A DNA stretch of 64,000 nucleotides from Streptomyces exfoliatus (GTDB taxonomy: Bacteria > Actinomycetota > Actinomycetes > Streptomycetales > Streptomycetaceae), in the NCBI RefSeq assembly GCF_000725545.1, contig NZ_JNZP01000001.1, forward strand, positions 310,001 to 374,000. The letters run 5' to 3'. Shown one piece after another: positions 1 through 8,684 of this stretch (positions are counted from its first letter, which is position 1; every line of letters starts with the position of its first letter). A model generated the notes under the pieces. It saw nothing but the letters and a program-made list of their open reading frames with translations, searched no databases and was not told the DNA's origin. The translations under genes were made by a program, and so were the position numbers.

Positions 1-149
1 CCGCGCAGGTCGGCTGCATGCTCGCCACCCTCGTCATCGAGACGCTGGGCACCCAGGAGTACACGCTGCGCCGCGCCCACTTCATGGAGCGCTTCACGAA
101 GGCGTACGGCGAGGACGCGGCCGCCGAGGTCCAGTCCCACCTGAAGTGA
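1..149 (+). CDS. PfkB-family carbohydrate/adenosine kinase, C-terminal end only
   Basis: The gene enters from the left edge and only its last 48 codons are present, ending in TGA at 147-149. The residues from AQVGCMLATLVIETLGTQEY onward match the C-terminal helix of actinobacterial PfkB-type sugar or adenosine kinases, which phosphorylate a hydroxymethyl group using ATP. In mycobacteria the adenosine kinase gene adoK lies close to ctaC, which fits this position. The active site lies outside the window, so the substrate cannot be read here. A hairpin terminator follows directly. Confidence 0.75.
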   Translation, partial: AQVGCMLATLVIETLGTQEYTLRRAHFMERFTKAYGEDAAAEVQSHLK

Positions 150-156
150 CCCCCCG

Positions 157-186
157 GGCCCCGTGGCGACCGCTCGCCACGGGGCT
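157..186. terminator. Hairpin terminator between convergent genes
   Basis: A 12-bp perfect stem (158-169 with 174-185) closes a four-base loop, with a G-U pair extending it at 157/186. It lies between the kinase stop and the convergent cysteine desulfurase stop, so it can serve both strands. Confidence 0.75.
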
Positions 187-200
187 CTCCGGTGCCCGCC

Positions 201-1586
201 TCACGACACCCGGCGCACCACGTACGCCGAACCGCCCCGCGGCGACGGCTCCTCGCCCACGTACTCCTGCCCCCGCATCTCGCACCACGCCGGAATGTCG
301 AGCCGCGCCGCCTCGTCGTCCGACAGGACCGTCACCGTGCCGCCCACCGGCACCTCTCCGAACACCTTCGCCAGTTCGATCACCGGGATCGGGCAGCGCT
401 TGCCCAGGGCGTCCACGACGAGCGGACCGGCCGTGGTCGCGGAGGCCGCAGGCGCTGCCGGGGCGCCGAGGCGTTCCCGTACCTCCGCGACCACCCGCGG
501 CAGGACGTCGAGGAAGCGGTCCACGTCCTCCGCCGCGGTCCCGGCCGGCAGGGACACCCGTACGTTCCCCTCGCTCAGCACCCCCATGGCGCGCAGCACA
601 TGGCTGGGCGTCAGCGTCGAACTCGTACACGACGAACCGGACGAAACGGAGAAACCCTCCCGGTCCAGCTCGTGCAGCAGCGTCTCCCCGTCGACATAGA
701 GACAGGAGAACGTGACCAGGTGGGGGAGCCGCCGCACCGGATCGCCCACCACCTCCACGTCCGGCACCAGCTCCGGCACCCGCGAACGGATCCGGTCCAC
801 CAGGGCCCGCAGCCGCGCCCCCTCGGTCTCCGCCTCCGCCCGGACCGCCCGGAGCGAGGCCGCCGCCGCCACGATCGCCGGGAGGTTCTCGAAGCCGGGC
901 GCCCGGCCCGACTCCCGCTCGTCGGAGGGGCCTTGGGGAGCGAACCTGACCCCCTTGCGTACGGCGAGCAGCCCCACCCCCGCCGGGCCGCCCCACTTGT
1001 GGGCGCTCGCCGTGAGCAGCGACCAGTCGCCGTCCACCGGCCCCCAGCCCAGGGACTGGGCCGCGTCCACGAGGAGCGGCACTCCGGCCGCCCGACAGGC
1101 CTCGGCCGCCTCGGCCACCGGCTGCTCGGTGCCCACCTCGTGGTTGGCCGACTGGAGACACGCCAGGGCCGTCCCGGCGTCGAGGGCCGCCGCGAAGCGG
1201 GCCGCGTCCACCGCCCCGGACCGGCCCACCGGCACCTCGGTCACGGCGCCGCCCGCCGCCGCGTGCGACTCGCCGGCGTGCAGCACGGAGGAGTGTTCGA
1301 CCGCGGAGACGACGAGCCGGTTCCCGACACGCCGACGCGCCGCGAGAACTCCGGAGATTCCGGCGTGAACCGCACGGGTCCCCGAAGGAGTGAACACCAG
1401 CTCGTCCGGACGGCAGCCCACGGCCTCGGCCGCCGCCTCCCGCGCCGCGTCGAGGAGCAGCCGGGCCCGCCGTCCCTCCCGGTAGAGGCGGGCCGGATCG
1501 GCCCAGCCCTCGTCCAGGGAGGCGAGCAGCGCCTGGCGGGCGACGGGGTGCAGCGGAGCGGCGGACGCGGCGTCGAAGTAGGGCAT
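201..1586 (-). CDS. Cysteine desulfurase fused to a C-terminal TusA-like domain
   Basis: This 461-residue PLP enzyme should take sulfur from cysteine as a persulfide. Residues 1-380 are an aminotransferase class V fold of the IscS/NifS type: His98 in VEHSS, Asp174, the PLP lysine Lys197 in SAHKWGG, and the mobile catalytic loop SSGSSCTSS with Cys320. Residues about 388-461 form a TusA/SirA-like domain with the CPIP motif (Cys398), so the sulfur acceptor is covalently attached. The ATG at 1586 (MPYFDAAS) fits the family N-terminus. The open frame runs much further upstream, but that part is low-complexity and not conserved-looking. The sulfur's destination is not evident. Confidence 0.9.
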   Translation of the reverse strand: MPYFDAASAAPLHPVARQALLASLDEGWADPARLYREGRRARLLLDAAREAAAEAVGCRPDELVFTPSGTRAVHAGISGVLAARRRVGNRLVVSAVEHSSVLHAGESHAAAGGAVTEVPVGRSGAVDAARFAAALDAGTALACLQSANHEVGTEQPVAEAAEACRAAGVPLLVDAAQSLGWGPVDGDWSLLTASAHKWGGPAGVGLLAVRKGVRFAPQGPSDERESGRAPGFENLPAIVAAAASLRAVRAEAETEGARLRALVDRIRSRVPELVPDVEVVGDPVRRLPHLVTFSCLYVDGETLLHELDREGFSVSSGSSCTSSTLTPSHVLRAMGVLSEGNVRVSLPAGTAAEDVDRFLDVLPRVVAEVRERLGAPAAPAASATTAGPLVVDALGKRCPIPVIELAKVFGEVPVGGTVTVLSDDEAARLDIPAWCEMRGQEYVGEEPSPRGGSAYVVRRVS

Positions 1587-1965
1587 CCGCCCACGGTAGA
1601 GGCTGCGGTCCGGTGATCCACGCCCGCCCGCGCCGGGTCCTGCCGACACCCGGGCCGGGTCCCGCCCGCGCGCCCCGCGCGGTCCCGCCGCGGCCCCGTG
1701 AGCCCTCGTCAGAAGCAGGGTGCCGCGCACCGGCAGGCCGCCGAACGGACGCGTCCGACCCCCCTGCGGAACCCCGGAGTCCACCCCTTCGGGGACTCGG
1801 ACGGCGCGTTGGGCACCCTCCCCGCGCGACCCCAAATAGCGTCCAGTAGGGTTTGGTCCGCATAAACATCCAAACCCCTGCCCGCGGCACGGGGCGGCGA
1901 CCGACCAGCGAGACGGACGGCCGTGGCCGACCAAGCGCGGGCCGAGACTCTCGGGAAGGCGCTAC
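1587..1965. other. Divergent intergenic region before ctaC
   Basis: This 379-base gap between divergent genes holds no convincing gene. It carries a TAGGGT -10 candidate with an overlapping palindrome (listed separately) and a small GC hairpin near 1780-1802. The rest looks like leader sequence for ctaC. Confidence 0.6.
1847..1877 (+). promoter_or_regulatory. Putative ctaC promoter -10 with overlapping 8-bp inverted repeat
   Basis: TAGGGT at 1847-1852 resembles a vegetative -10 box. A perfect inverted repeat, GGGTTTGG (1849-1856) and CCAAACCC (1870-1877) with a 13-base spacer, overlaps the -10 and the expected start of transcription. That is a typical place for a repressor site. No regulator is assigned. 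Confidence 0.45.
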
Positions 1966-2931
1966 GTGAGTCCCAACGGCTCCGACCGCTCGTCGCGGCG
2001 CCCGATGCGGCGGAAGCTGCCGCAGGTGCTGACTGCGGGCCTGATCCTGGCGACAGCCACGGGCTGCTCGTACAACTGGGAAGACTTCCCCCGCCTCGGT
2101 ATGCCCACCCCTGTGACGGAAGAGGCGCCTCGGATCCTCTCCCTCTGGCAGGGTTCGTGGGCCGCCGCGCTCATCACCGGCATCCTGGTGTGGGGCCTGA
2201 TCATCTGGTCAGTCATCTTCCACCGGCGCAGCCGGACCAAGATCGAGGTACCTCCGCAGACCCGGTACAACATGCCCATCGAGGCGCTGTACACGGTCAC
2301 CCCCCTCATCATCGTCTCGGTGCTCTTCTACTTCACCGCGCGCGACGAGTCGAAGCTCCTCGAGCTCACCCCGAAGCCGGCGCACACGGTCAACGTGGTC
2401 GGCTACCAGTGGAGCTGGGGCTTCAACTACGTCGAGAACGTGCCCGGTGTGACGGGTGACGCCAAGACGGACAAGAACCTCGCCTCGATCCCGGACAAGT
2501 TCCTCGCGGACTTCCCGGAGAACGCCGGCGGCGTCTACGACGCCGGTATCCCGGGCGACCGGAACCCGCAGAACGGCAACCCGGGTCCGACCCTGTGGCT
2601 GCCGAAGGGCGAGAAGGTCCGGTTCGTCCTGACCTCCCGTGACGTCATCCACTCCTTCTGGGTGGTCCCCTTCCTGATGAAGCAGGACGTCATCCCGGGT
2701 CACACCAACTCCTTCGAGGTGACTCCGACCCGCGAGGGCACCTTCATGGGCAAGTGTGCCGAGCTGTGCGGTGTCGACCACTCCCGGATGCTCTTCAACG
2801 TCAAGGTGGTCTCCCCGGAGCGCTACCAGCAGCACCTGAAGGAGCTGGCCGAGAAGGGGCAGACCGGCTACATCCCGTCTGGCATCGAGCAGACGGACCC
2901 GGCCAGGAATGCGGAGAAGAACCAACTGTGA
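1966..2931 (+). CDS. ctaC: Cytochrome c oxidase subunit II (lipoprotein)
   Basis: This 321-residue subunit takes electrons from the cytochrome bcc complex into the binuclear CuA centre of the aa3 oxidase. A lipobox ends at Cys34 (LATATGC), followed by two membrane helices (about residues 60-82 and 103-125) and a periplasmic cupredoxin domain. CuA ligands are visible: the His in HSFWVVPF and the Cys, Cys, His and Met of [14 protein letters not shown]. The aromatic YQWSWGF electron-entry motif is present. The chosen start is GTG at 1966; an in-frame ATG at 2005 is the alternative. The stop overlaps the ctaD start by 4 bp (GTGA), so ctaC-ctaD-ctaF is one operon. Confidence 0.95.
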   Translation: MSPNGSDRSSRRPMRRKLPQVLTAGLILATATGCSYNWEDFPRLGMPTPVTEEAPRILSLWQGSWAAALITGILVWGLIIWSVIFHRRSRTKIEVPPQTRYNMPIEALYTVTPLIIVSVLFYFTARDESKLLELTPKPAHTVNVVGYQWSWGFNYVENVPGVTGDAKTDKNLASIPDKFLADFPENAGGVYDAGIPGDRNPQNGNPGPTLWLPKGEKVRFVLTSRDVIHSFWVVPFLMKQDVIPGHTNSFEVTPTREGTFMGKCAELCGVDHSRMLFNVKVVSPERYQQHLKELAEKGQTGYIPSGIEQTDPARNAEKNQL

Positions 2932-4664
2932 GCATCCACAACGAAACCCAGGGTGCCGCCGCAGCTGAGGACTCGTACGAGAACGAGCTGCCCGTACGGC
3001 GCAAGCAGCCCGGCAATGTCGTGATCAAGTGGCTGACCACCACCGACCACAAGACGATCGGCACGCTCTACCTGGTCACGTCGTTCGTCTTCTTCTGCAT
3101 CGGCGGACTCATGGCGCTCTTCATGCGCGCCGAGCTGGCCCGTCCGGGTACGCAGATCATGTCGAACGAGCAGTTCAACCAGGCGTTCACGATGCACGGC
3201 ACGATCATGCTGCTGATGTTCGCGACGCCGCTGTTCGCCGGTTTCGCGAACTGGATCATGCCGCTGCAGATCGGCGCGCCCGACGTGGCGTTCCCGCGGC
3301 TGAACATGTTCGCCTACTGGCTGTACCTCTTCGGCTCGATCATGGCGGTCGCCGGCTTCCTCACCCCGCAGGGTGCGGCCGACTTCGGCTGGTTCGCCTA
3401 CTCCCCGCTGTCGGACGCCGTCCGCTCGCCGGGTGTCGGCGCCGACATGTGGATCATGGGTCTGGCCTTCTCCGGCTTCGGCACGATCCTCGGTTCGGTC
3501 AACTTCATCACCACGATCATCTGCATGCGCGCTCCGGGCATGACGATGTTCCGCATGCCGATCTTCACCTGGAACGTGCTGCTGACCGGTGTCCTGGTCC
3601 TGCTCGCCTTCCCGGTGCTGGCGGCGGCGCTGTTCGCCCTGGAGGCGGACCGCAAGTTCGGTGCGCACGTCTTCGACGCGGCCAACGGTGGAGCGCTGCT
3701 GTGGCAGCACCTCTTCTGGTTCTTCGGCCACCCAGAGGTGTACATCATCGCGCTGCCGTTCTTCGGCATCGTCTCCGAGGTCATCCCGGTCTTCAGCCGC
3801 AAGCCGATGTTCGGCTACATCGGTCTGGTGGCCGCGACCATCGCGATCGCGGGTCTGTCCGTGACGGTGTGGGCGCACCACATGTACGTCACCGGCGGCG
3901 TCCTCCTGCCGTTCTTCTCCTTCATGACGTTCCTCATCGCCGTACCGACAGGCGTGAAGTTCTTCAACTGGATCGGAACGATGTGGAAGGGCTCGCTGTC
4001 CTTCGAGACACCGATGCTCTGGACGATCGGCTTCCTGATCACCTTCACCTTCGGTGGTCTGACGGGTGTCATCCTGGCCTCGCCGCCGATGGACTTCCAC
4101 GTCTCCGACTCGTACTTCGTCGTCGCGCACTTCCACTACGTCGTCTTCGGCACCGTGGTCTTCGCGATGTTCGCCGGCTTCCACTTCTGGTGGCCGAAGT
4201 TCACCGGCAAGATGCTGGACGAGCGGCTCGGCAAGATGACCTTCTGGACGCTGTTCATCGGCTTCCACGGCACCTTCCTGGTGCAGCACTGGCTCGGTGC
4301 CGAGGGCATGCCGCGTCGTTACGCGGACTACCTCGACGCCGACGGCTTCACCGCGCTGAACACGATCTCGACGATCTCCTCCTTCCTGCTCGGTCTGTCG
4401 ATCCTGCCGTTCCTGTACAACGTCTGGAAGACCGCCAAGTACGGCAAGAAGATCGAGGTCGACGACCCGTGGGGCTACGGCCGTTCGCTCGAGTGGGCGA
4501 CGTCCTGCCCGCCGCCGCGGCACAACTTCCTCACCCTGCCGCGGATCCGTTCCGAATCCCCGGCGTTCGACCTGCACCACCCCGAGATCGCGGCTGTCGA
4601 CCAGCTGGAGAACAAGGGGCACGAGGCCGAGGCCCTCACGGGCGCGAAGGAGGCCGGCAAGTGA
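2928..4664 (+). CDS. ctaD: Cytochrome c oxidase subunit I
   Basis: This 578-residue membrane subunit holds haem a and the haem a3-CuB site where O2 is reduced and protons are pumped. It has the usual dozen hydrophobic helices. Visible ligands are the His in [10 protein letters not shown] (haem a), the HPEVY motif (CuB His and the cross-linked Tyr) in [12 protein letters not shown], the two His of WAHHMYV (CuB), and HFHYVVFG (haem a3 and haem a). The GTG at 2928 overlaps the ctaC stop. The much longer upstream open frame is only the ctaC region read in another frame. Confidence 0.96.
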   Translation: MSIHNETQGAAAAEDSYENELPVRRKQPGNVVIKWLTTTDHKTIGTLYLVTSFVFFCIGGLMALFMRAELARPGTQIMSNEQFNQAFTMHGTIMLLMFATPLFAGFANWIMPLQIGAPDVAFPRLNMFAYWLYLFGSIMAVAGFLTPQGAADFGWFAYSPLSDAVRSPGVGADMWIMGLAFSGFGTILGSVNFITTIICMRAPGMTMFRMPIFTWNVLLTGVLVLLAFPVLAAALFALEADRKFGAHVFDAANGGALLWQHLFWFFGHPEVYIIALPFFGIVSEVIPVFSRKPMFGYIGLVAATIAIAGLSVTVWAHHMYVTGGVLLPFFSFMTFLIAVPTGVKFFNWIGTMWKGSLSFETPMLWTIGFLITFTFGGLTGVILASPPMDFHVSDSYFVVAHFHYVVFGTVVFAMFAGFHFWWPKFTGKMLDERLGKMTFWTLFIGFHGTFLVQHWLGAEGMPRRYADYLDADGFTALNTISTISSFLLGLSILPFLYNVWKTAKYGKKIEVDDPWGYGRSLEWATSCPPPRHNFLTLPRIRSESPAFDLHHPEIAAVDQLENKGHEAEALTGAKEAGK

Positions 4665-5059
4665 AGATCCAGGGCAAGATGTTCATCTGGCTGAGCGTCT
4701 TCATCCTTGCCATGGCCGTCCTCTACGGCGTCTGGTCCAAGGAGCCGGTCGGTACGACGGCGCTCTTCCTGGCCTTCGGCCTGTCCATCATGATCGGCTA
4801 CTACCTGGCCTTCACGGCCAAGCGTGTCGACGCGATGGCGCAGGACGACAAGGAGGCCGACGTCGCGGACGAGGCCGGTGAAGTGGGCTTCTTCGCCCCG
4901 CACAGCTGGCAGCCGCTGTCGCTGAGCATCGGCGGCGCGCTCGCCTTCCTCTCCATCGCGATGGGGTGGTGGATCATGTACTTCTCCGCCCCGCTGATCC
5001 TCGTCGGCCTGTTCGGCTGGGTCTTCGAGTTCTACCGCGGCGAGAACCAGAACCAGTAG
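4661..5059 (+). CDS. ctaF: Cytochrome c oxidase subunit IV (actinobacterial CtaF)
   Basis: This 132-residue membrane protein has four hydrophobic helices, two before and two after a charged loop (about residues 50-75), and ends in [11 protein letters not shown]. CtaF is the small fourth subunit of actinobacterial aa3 oxidases. The GTG start at 4661 overlaps the ctaD stop by 4 bp, giving translational coupling. A strong terminator follows and ends the ctaCDF operon. Confidence 0.92.
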   Translation: MKIQGKMFIWLSVFILAMAVLYGVWSKEPVGTTALFLAFGLSIMIGYYLAFTAKRVDAMAQDDKEADVADEAGEVGFFAPHSWQPLSLSIGGALAFLSIAMGWWIMYFSAPLILVGLFGWVFEFYRGENQNQ

Positions 5060-5088
5060 CAGTACCCCGCTCCGCACCGGAGCACACC

Positions 5089-5134
5089 GAGGGGCCCGGA
5101 CACTTCGTCACCGAAGTGCCCGGGCCCCTCTTTT
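5089..5134 (+). terminator. Strong terminator ending ctaC-ctaD-ctaF
   Basis: A 19-bp stem with one mismatch (5089-5107 with 5112-5130) and a TCAC loop is followed by TTTT, a rare clear T-run for this genome. Confidence 0.9.
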
Positions 5135-5181
5135 GCAGCACTCGGCGCGCTGCCGCCGGGGATTGTTCTTACGGTGAGTCC

Positions 5182-6438
5182 ATGAACGACACGCCGCGCA
5201 TTCGGACTGTTCTGAGCTGCACGCTTCTGGCCGTCACCGTCACCGCCGGCGCGACCGCCTGTGCCGGCGGCGACGGACATCCGCTGTCGGCGAGGGCCTA
5301 CGACGCGGCGGACCAGGTCGCGTTCAACGCCCCCGCCGACGGCGCCAAGGCGGACCCCGAGAAGCCCCTGGAGATCACCGCCAAGGGCGAGGACGGCCGG
5401 ATCACCGACGTCACCGCCACCGACGAGGCGGGACACCACCTGGCGGGCGAACTCACCGCGGACGGACAGCGCTGGCGCTCCACGGCCGCCCTCGCGGCCG
5501 GCGCCCGCTACACCGTCCGGGTGGCCACCGAGGACGAGGACGGCGCCCCAGGGGCCCGTACGTTCACTTTCGAGACGGCTCCGGCCAAACGGGCCCTGAC
5601 CGTGACCTTCGGCCCGGAGGCGGGCACGTACGGCGTCGGACAGCCCATCACGGCCGACCTCAGCCTCCCCGTCAAGGACCGCACGGCACGCGCGGTCGTC
5701 GAACGGGCCCTCAAGGTCCGCTCCACACCCTCCGTCGAGGGCTCCTGGTACTGGGTGGACGACAAGAAGCTGCACTTCCGCCCGAAGGAGTACTGGCCCG
5801 CCGGCACGCGCGTCACGGTCACCGGCAACCTGGACGGCCTCAAGGTCGGCGACAAGCTCTACGGCGGCGCGTCCAAGCCGCTGAAGCTCGCCATCGGCGA
5901 CCGCATCGAGGCGGTCGCGGACGCCGGGTCGCACCACATGACCGTCAAGCGCAACGGAGAAGTGATCAAAACCATGCCGGTGACCACCGGCAAGCCGGGC
6001 TTCTCCACCCGAAACGGCATCAAGGTGATCCTGGGCAAGGAGTACTACGTCCGGATGCGGGGCACCAGCGTCGGCATCGCCGAGGGCAGCTCCGAGTCCT
6101 ACGACCTGCCCGTCTACTACGCGACCCGCGTCACCTGGAGCGGCGAGTACGTGCACGCCGCGCCCTGGTCCGTCGGCTCGCAGGGCGTGGCGAACGTCAG
6201 CCACGGCTGTGTCGGCATGTCGACGGGCAACGCCGCCTGGTTCTACGAGACCGTCCGCCCCGGCGACATCGTCAGAACCGTCAACAGCTACGGCGACATG
6301 ATGGACCCCTTCGGCAACGGCTTCGGCGACTGGAACCTCCCCTGGGCCAAGTGGCGCCAGGGAAGCGCCCTGGTGGAAGCCGCGGAGAACCCCGTGGCCC
6401 CCACCGAGAAAGCCCGCCTCAGGCCCCTGCCTCTTTAG
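5182..6438 (+). CDS. L,D-transpeptidase lipoprotein (Ig-like plus YkuD domains)
   Basis: This 418-residue exported protein should make 3-3 cross-links in peptidoglycan or attach proteins to it. An N-terminal signal ends in a lipobox-like AGATAC with the modified Cys near residue 28. Two Ig-like segments (about residues 60-250) precede a YkuD catalytic domain. The catalytic motif SHGCVGMS contains the nucleophile Cys, and the upstream conserved His lies near VHAAPW. The ATG at 5182 gives a normal signal peptide. It lies just after the ctaCDF terminator, so it is a separate unit. Confidence 0.9.
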   Translation: MNDTPRIRTVLSCTLLAVTVTAGATACAGGDGHPLSARAYDAADQVAFNAPADGAKADPEKPLEITAKGEDGRITDVTATDEAGHHLAGELTADGQRWRSTAALAAGARYTVRVATEDEDGAPGARTFTFETAPAKRALTVTFGPEAGTYGVGQPITADLSLPVKDRTARAVVERALKVRSTPSVEGSWYWVDDKKLHFRPKEYWPAGTRVTVTGNLDGLKVGDKLYGGASKPLKLAIGDRIEAVADAGSHHMTVKRNGEVIKTMPVTTGKPGFSTRNGIKVILGKEYYVRMRGTSVGIAEGSSESYDLPVYYATRVTWSGEYVHAAPWSVGSQGVANVSHGCVGMSTGNAAWFYETVRPGDIVRTVNSYGDMMDPFGNGFGDWNLPWAKWRQGSALVEAAENPVAPTEKARLRPLPL

Positions 6439-6453
6439 GTTCGGCTCGCCTCC

Positions 6454-6549
6454 GGGGCGCCAAAGCCGGGCTCACAGGGCCGACCGTGCTCGACCTGCTC
6501 GTTCCTCGCAGGTCTCCGCGCGCTCGGCCCTGTTCCCCCGGCGCGCCCC
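6454..6549. repeat. Long nested palindrome between convergent genes
   Basis: Three nested outer arms, GGGGCGC (6454-6460) with GCGCCCC (6543-6549), CCGGG (6466-6470) with CCCGG (6537-6541) and ACAGGGCCGA (6474-6483) with TCGGCCCTGT (6524-6533), enclose an inner GACCTGC/GCAGGTC hairpin (6492-6514). The whole segment folds into one long hairpin between the transpeptidase and the convergent receiver gene. It resembles dispersed intergenic repeats I remember from Streptomyces and may also terminate transcription. Confidence 0.6.
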
Positions 6550-6575
6550 TTCGGCTCACTCGCCCCGCGCAGCGA

Positions 6576-6977
6576 CTACGCGTCGAGCGAGAGGCGCGAG
6601 CGGAGCAGACCCGCCAGGGACGCCGCGAACTCGACCGGTTCCACCGGAAGGGTGACGGCGGCGTCCGCGCGGCTCCAGGTCGCCAGCCAGGCGTCCTGCG
6701 GGCGCCCGATGAGCAGCAGCACCGGTGGGCAGCGGAAGATCTCGTCCTTGATCTGCCGGCAGACGCCCATGCCGCCCGCGGGCACCGCCTCGCCGTCCAG
6801 GACGCAGACGTCCACGCCGCCCTCGTCCAGGCGCTTCAGCACCGCCGGCAGCGTCGCGCACTCCACGAACTCGACCGGGGGGACGTCGGACGCGGGCCTG
6901 CGCCCGGCCGCCAGCCGTACCTGCTCGCGGGTGTTCGCGTCGTCGCTGTAGACCAGGACCGTGGCACTCGACTGCAT
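6576..6977 (-). CDS. Receiver-like (CheY-fold) protein with an altered active site
   Basis: This 133-residue protein fits a lone response-regulator receiver domain: a beta-strand start (ATVLVYSDD), an acidic pair (SDD), and a central Asp in VDVCVLDGEA at the phosphoacceptor position. The usual late Lys-Pro pair appears as TLPVEP, so the conserved lysine seems replaced by Leu. There is no output domain. The ATG at 6977 has an excellent GGAGGAAC ribosome site, which rules out the longer in-frame start at 7043. It lies divergent to ctaE, in the same place as an uncharacterised gene in S. coelicolor. Function is unknown; protein-protein signalling is possible. Confidence 0.75.
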   Translation of the reverse strand: MQSSATVLVYSDDANTREQVRLAAGRRPASDVPPVEFVECATLPAVLKRLDEGGVDVCVLDGEAVPAGGMGVCRQIKDEIFRCPPVLLLIGRPQDAWLATWSRADAAVTLPVEPVEFAASLAGLLRSRLSLDA

Positions 6978-7168
6978 CGTTCCTCCGGCTGGGAAGGCGG
7001 GTGGGTCGTCGTCGACCGATGCGCGGATGCTACTCCGGTCCACACCCCGTCAACACCCGTTCAACACCTGTTCGAAGGGTGCCCGGAGGCCCTCGCACTG
7101 GGCCGTTCGGGCCTGACACACCCCTCTGACACTCCGAACGGCACCCCCCGGAGTGAGGGCGGGATAAG

Positions 7169-7189
7169 CGACCGACATAATGTCGGTCG
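7169..7189 (+). promoter_or_regulatory. Perfect palindrome centred on the ctaE start codon
   Basis: CGACCGACA (7169-7177) and TGTCGGTCG (7181-7189) are perfect inverted repeats around TAA. The ctaE ATG (7180-7182) straddles the centre. It could be a DNA operator or an mRNA hairpin that buries the start codon. Confidence 0.55.
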
Positions 7190-7800
7190 TGGCGACAGTA
7201 ACGACAGTAGAAACAGGGCACGCGCACCCGTCGGTCAATCGACCGAACCTCACCAGCGTCGGAACCATCATCTGGTTGAGCTCCGAGCTGATGTTCTTCG
7301 CGGCCCTCTTCGCGATGTACTTCACCCTGCGATCGGTGACGGGTGCCGACTTCTGGGCAGAAAAGGCCTCGGCCTTGAACTTCCCGTTCTCGGCTACCAA
7401 CACCACGATCCTGGTGCTCTCCTCCCTCACCTGTCAGCTCGGCGTCTTCGCCGCCGAGCGGGGCGACGTGAAGAAGCTCAGGTCGTGGTTCATCATCACG
7501 TTCGTGATGGGTGCGATCTTCATCGGCGGCCAGGTCTTCGAGTACACCGAGCTGGTGAAGCACGAGGGCCTCTCGCTCTCGTCGGACCCGTACGGCTCCG
7601 TGTTCTACCTGACCACCGGCTTCCACGGACTGCACGTGACAGGCGGACTCATCGCCTTCCTGCTGGTCCTCGGCCGGACGTACGCCGCCAAGAGGTTCAC
7701 TCACGAGCAGGCAACCGCCGCCATCGTCGTGTCCTACTACTGGCACTTCGTCGATGTCGTCTGGATCGGCCTCTTCGCCACGATCTACATGATCAAGTAA
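7180..7800 (+). CDS. ctaE: Cytochrome c oxidase subunit III
   Basis: This 206-residue membrane protein has five hydrophobic helices and the subunit III signatures [16 protein letters not shown] near the N-terminus and [14 protein letters not shown] near the C-terminus. Subunit III stabilises subunit I and its proton uptake. The ATG at 7180 gives the family N-terminus, but no clear ribosome site precedes it, so initiation may be leaderless. A GTG at 7189 in frame is the alternative. It is first in ctaE-qcrC-qcrA-qcrB, separate from the other oxidase subunits as usual in actinobacteria. Confidence 0.95.
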   Translation: MSVVATVTTVETGHAHPSVNRPNLTSVGTIIWLSSELMFFAALFAMYFTLRSVTGADFWAEKASALNFPFSATNTTILVLSSLTCQLGVFAAERGDVKKLRSWFIITFVMGAIFIGGQVFEYTELVKHEGLSLSSDPYGSVFYLTTGFHGLHVTGGLIAFLLVLGRTYAAKRFTHEQATAAIVVSYYWHFVDVVWIGLFATIYMIK

Positions 7801-7874
7801 TCGGCGCCGCCGACACGGCGGACCGAGACATCCAGCAAGCATCGACGCAGAAGATCCTGACACCGGGGTAATCC

Positions 7875-8684
7875 GTGAAAAAGCTCTCCGCACGACGACG
7901 CCATCCGCTGGCGGCGGTCGTCGTCCTACTTCTCGCGCTGGCGGCCACTGGGGGGCTGTACGCCGCGTTCGCGCCCGCGGGCACGGCGAAGGCCGATGAA
8001 ACCGCCCAGTCCCTCGCCATCGAGGAGGGGAAGAAGCTCTACTCCGTCGGCTGCGCCAGCTGCCACGGAACCGGCGGTCAGGGAACCACCGACGGCCCGT
8101 CCCTCGTCGGCGTCGGCTCGGCCTCGGTCGACTTCCAGGTCGGCACGGGCCGTATGCCGGCCCAGCAGCCGGGCGCCCAGGTCCCGAAGAAGAAGGTCAT
8201 CTACTCGCAGGCTGAGATCGATCAGCTCGCGGCGTACGTCGCCTCTCTCGGGTCCGGTCCGATCACGCCGACCGAGGGGCAGTACGACACGGCCGGCGCC
8301 AACATCGGCCGCGGTGGCGAACTGTTCCGCAACAACTGTGCCCAGTGCCACAACTTCACCGGCGAGGGTGGCGCGCTGACCTACGGCAAGTACGCCCCGA
8401 GCCTCGAAGGCGTGAGCCCGAAGCACATGTACGAGGCCATGCAGACCGGCCCTCAGAACATGCCCTCCTTCCCGGACACGACCATGCCGGAGAAGGAGAA
8501 GAAGGACATCATCGCGTACGTCCAGGCCGTCAACAGCGACAAGGCCGACAACCCGGGCGGTCTCAAGCTCGGTGGTCTCGGTCCCGTCAGCGAGGGCCTG
8601 TTCGCCTGGATCTTCGGTCTGGGCGCGCTGATCGCAGTTGCCATCTGGGTCGCGGCCCACACCGCTAAGGCCAAGAAGTCATGA
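7875..8684 (+). CDS. qcrC: Dihaem cytochrome c subunit of the bcc complex
   Basis: This 269-residue subunit carries two c-type haems, shown by CASCH (about residue 60) and CAQCH (about residue 157). An N-terminal signal or anchor helix (about 12-34) and a C-terminal membrane helix (LFAWIFGLGALIAVAIWVA) hold two cytochrome domains outside. In actinobacteria the second haem replaces a soluble cytochrome c and passes electrons straight to CuA of CtaC. Translation starts at GTG 7875, and the stop overlaps qcrA (ATGA). Confidence 0.95.
   Translation: MKKLSARRRHPLAAVVVLLLALAATGGLYAAFAPAGTAKADETAQSLAIEEGKKLYSVGCASCHGTGGQGTTDGPSLVGVGSASVDFQVGTGRMPAQQPGAQVPKKKVIYSQAEIDQLAAYVASLGSGPITPTEGQYDTAGANIGRGGELFRNNCAQCHNFTGEGGALTYGKYAPSLEGVSPKHMYEAMQTGPQNMPSFPDTTMPEKEKKDIIAYVQAVNSDKADNPGGLKLGGLGPVSEGLFAWIFGLGALIAVAIWVAAHTAKAKKS

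Noticed and set aside
1587..1934. 116-codon N-terminal extension of the cysteine desulfurase
   Set aside because: Low-complexity Gly/Arg sequence before a standard family start at MPYFDAAS; no conserved features.
2868..4622. Long open frame on the minus strand over ctaD
   Set aside because: It is a shadow of the strong codon bias of ctaD; it has no domain and is full of charged repeats.
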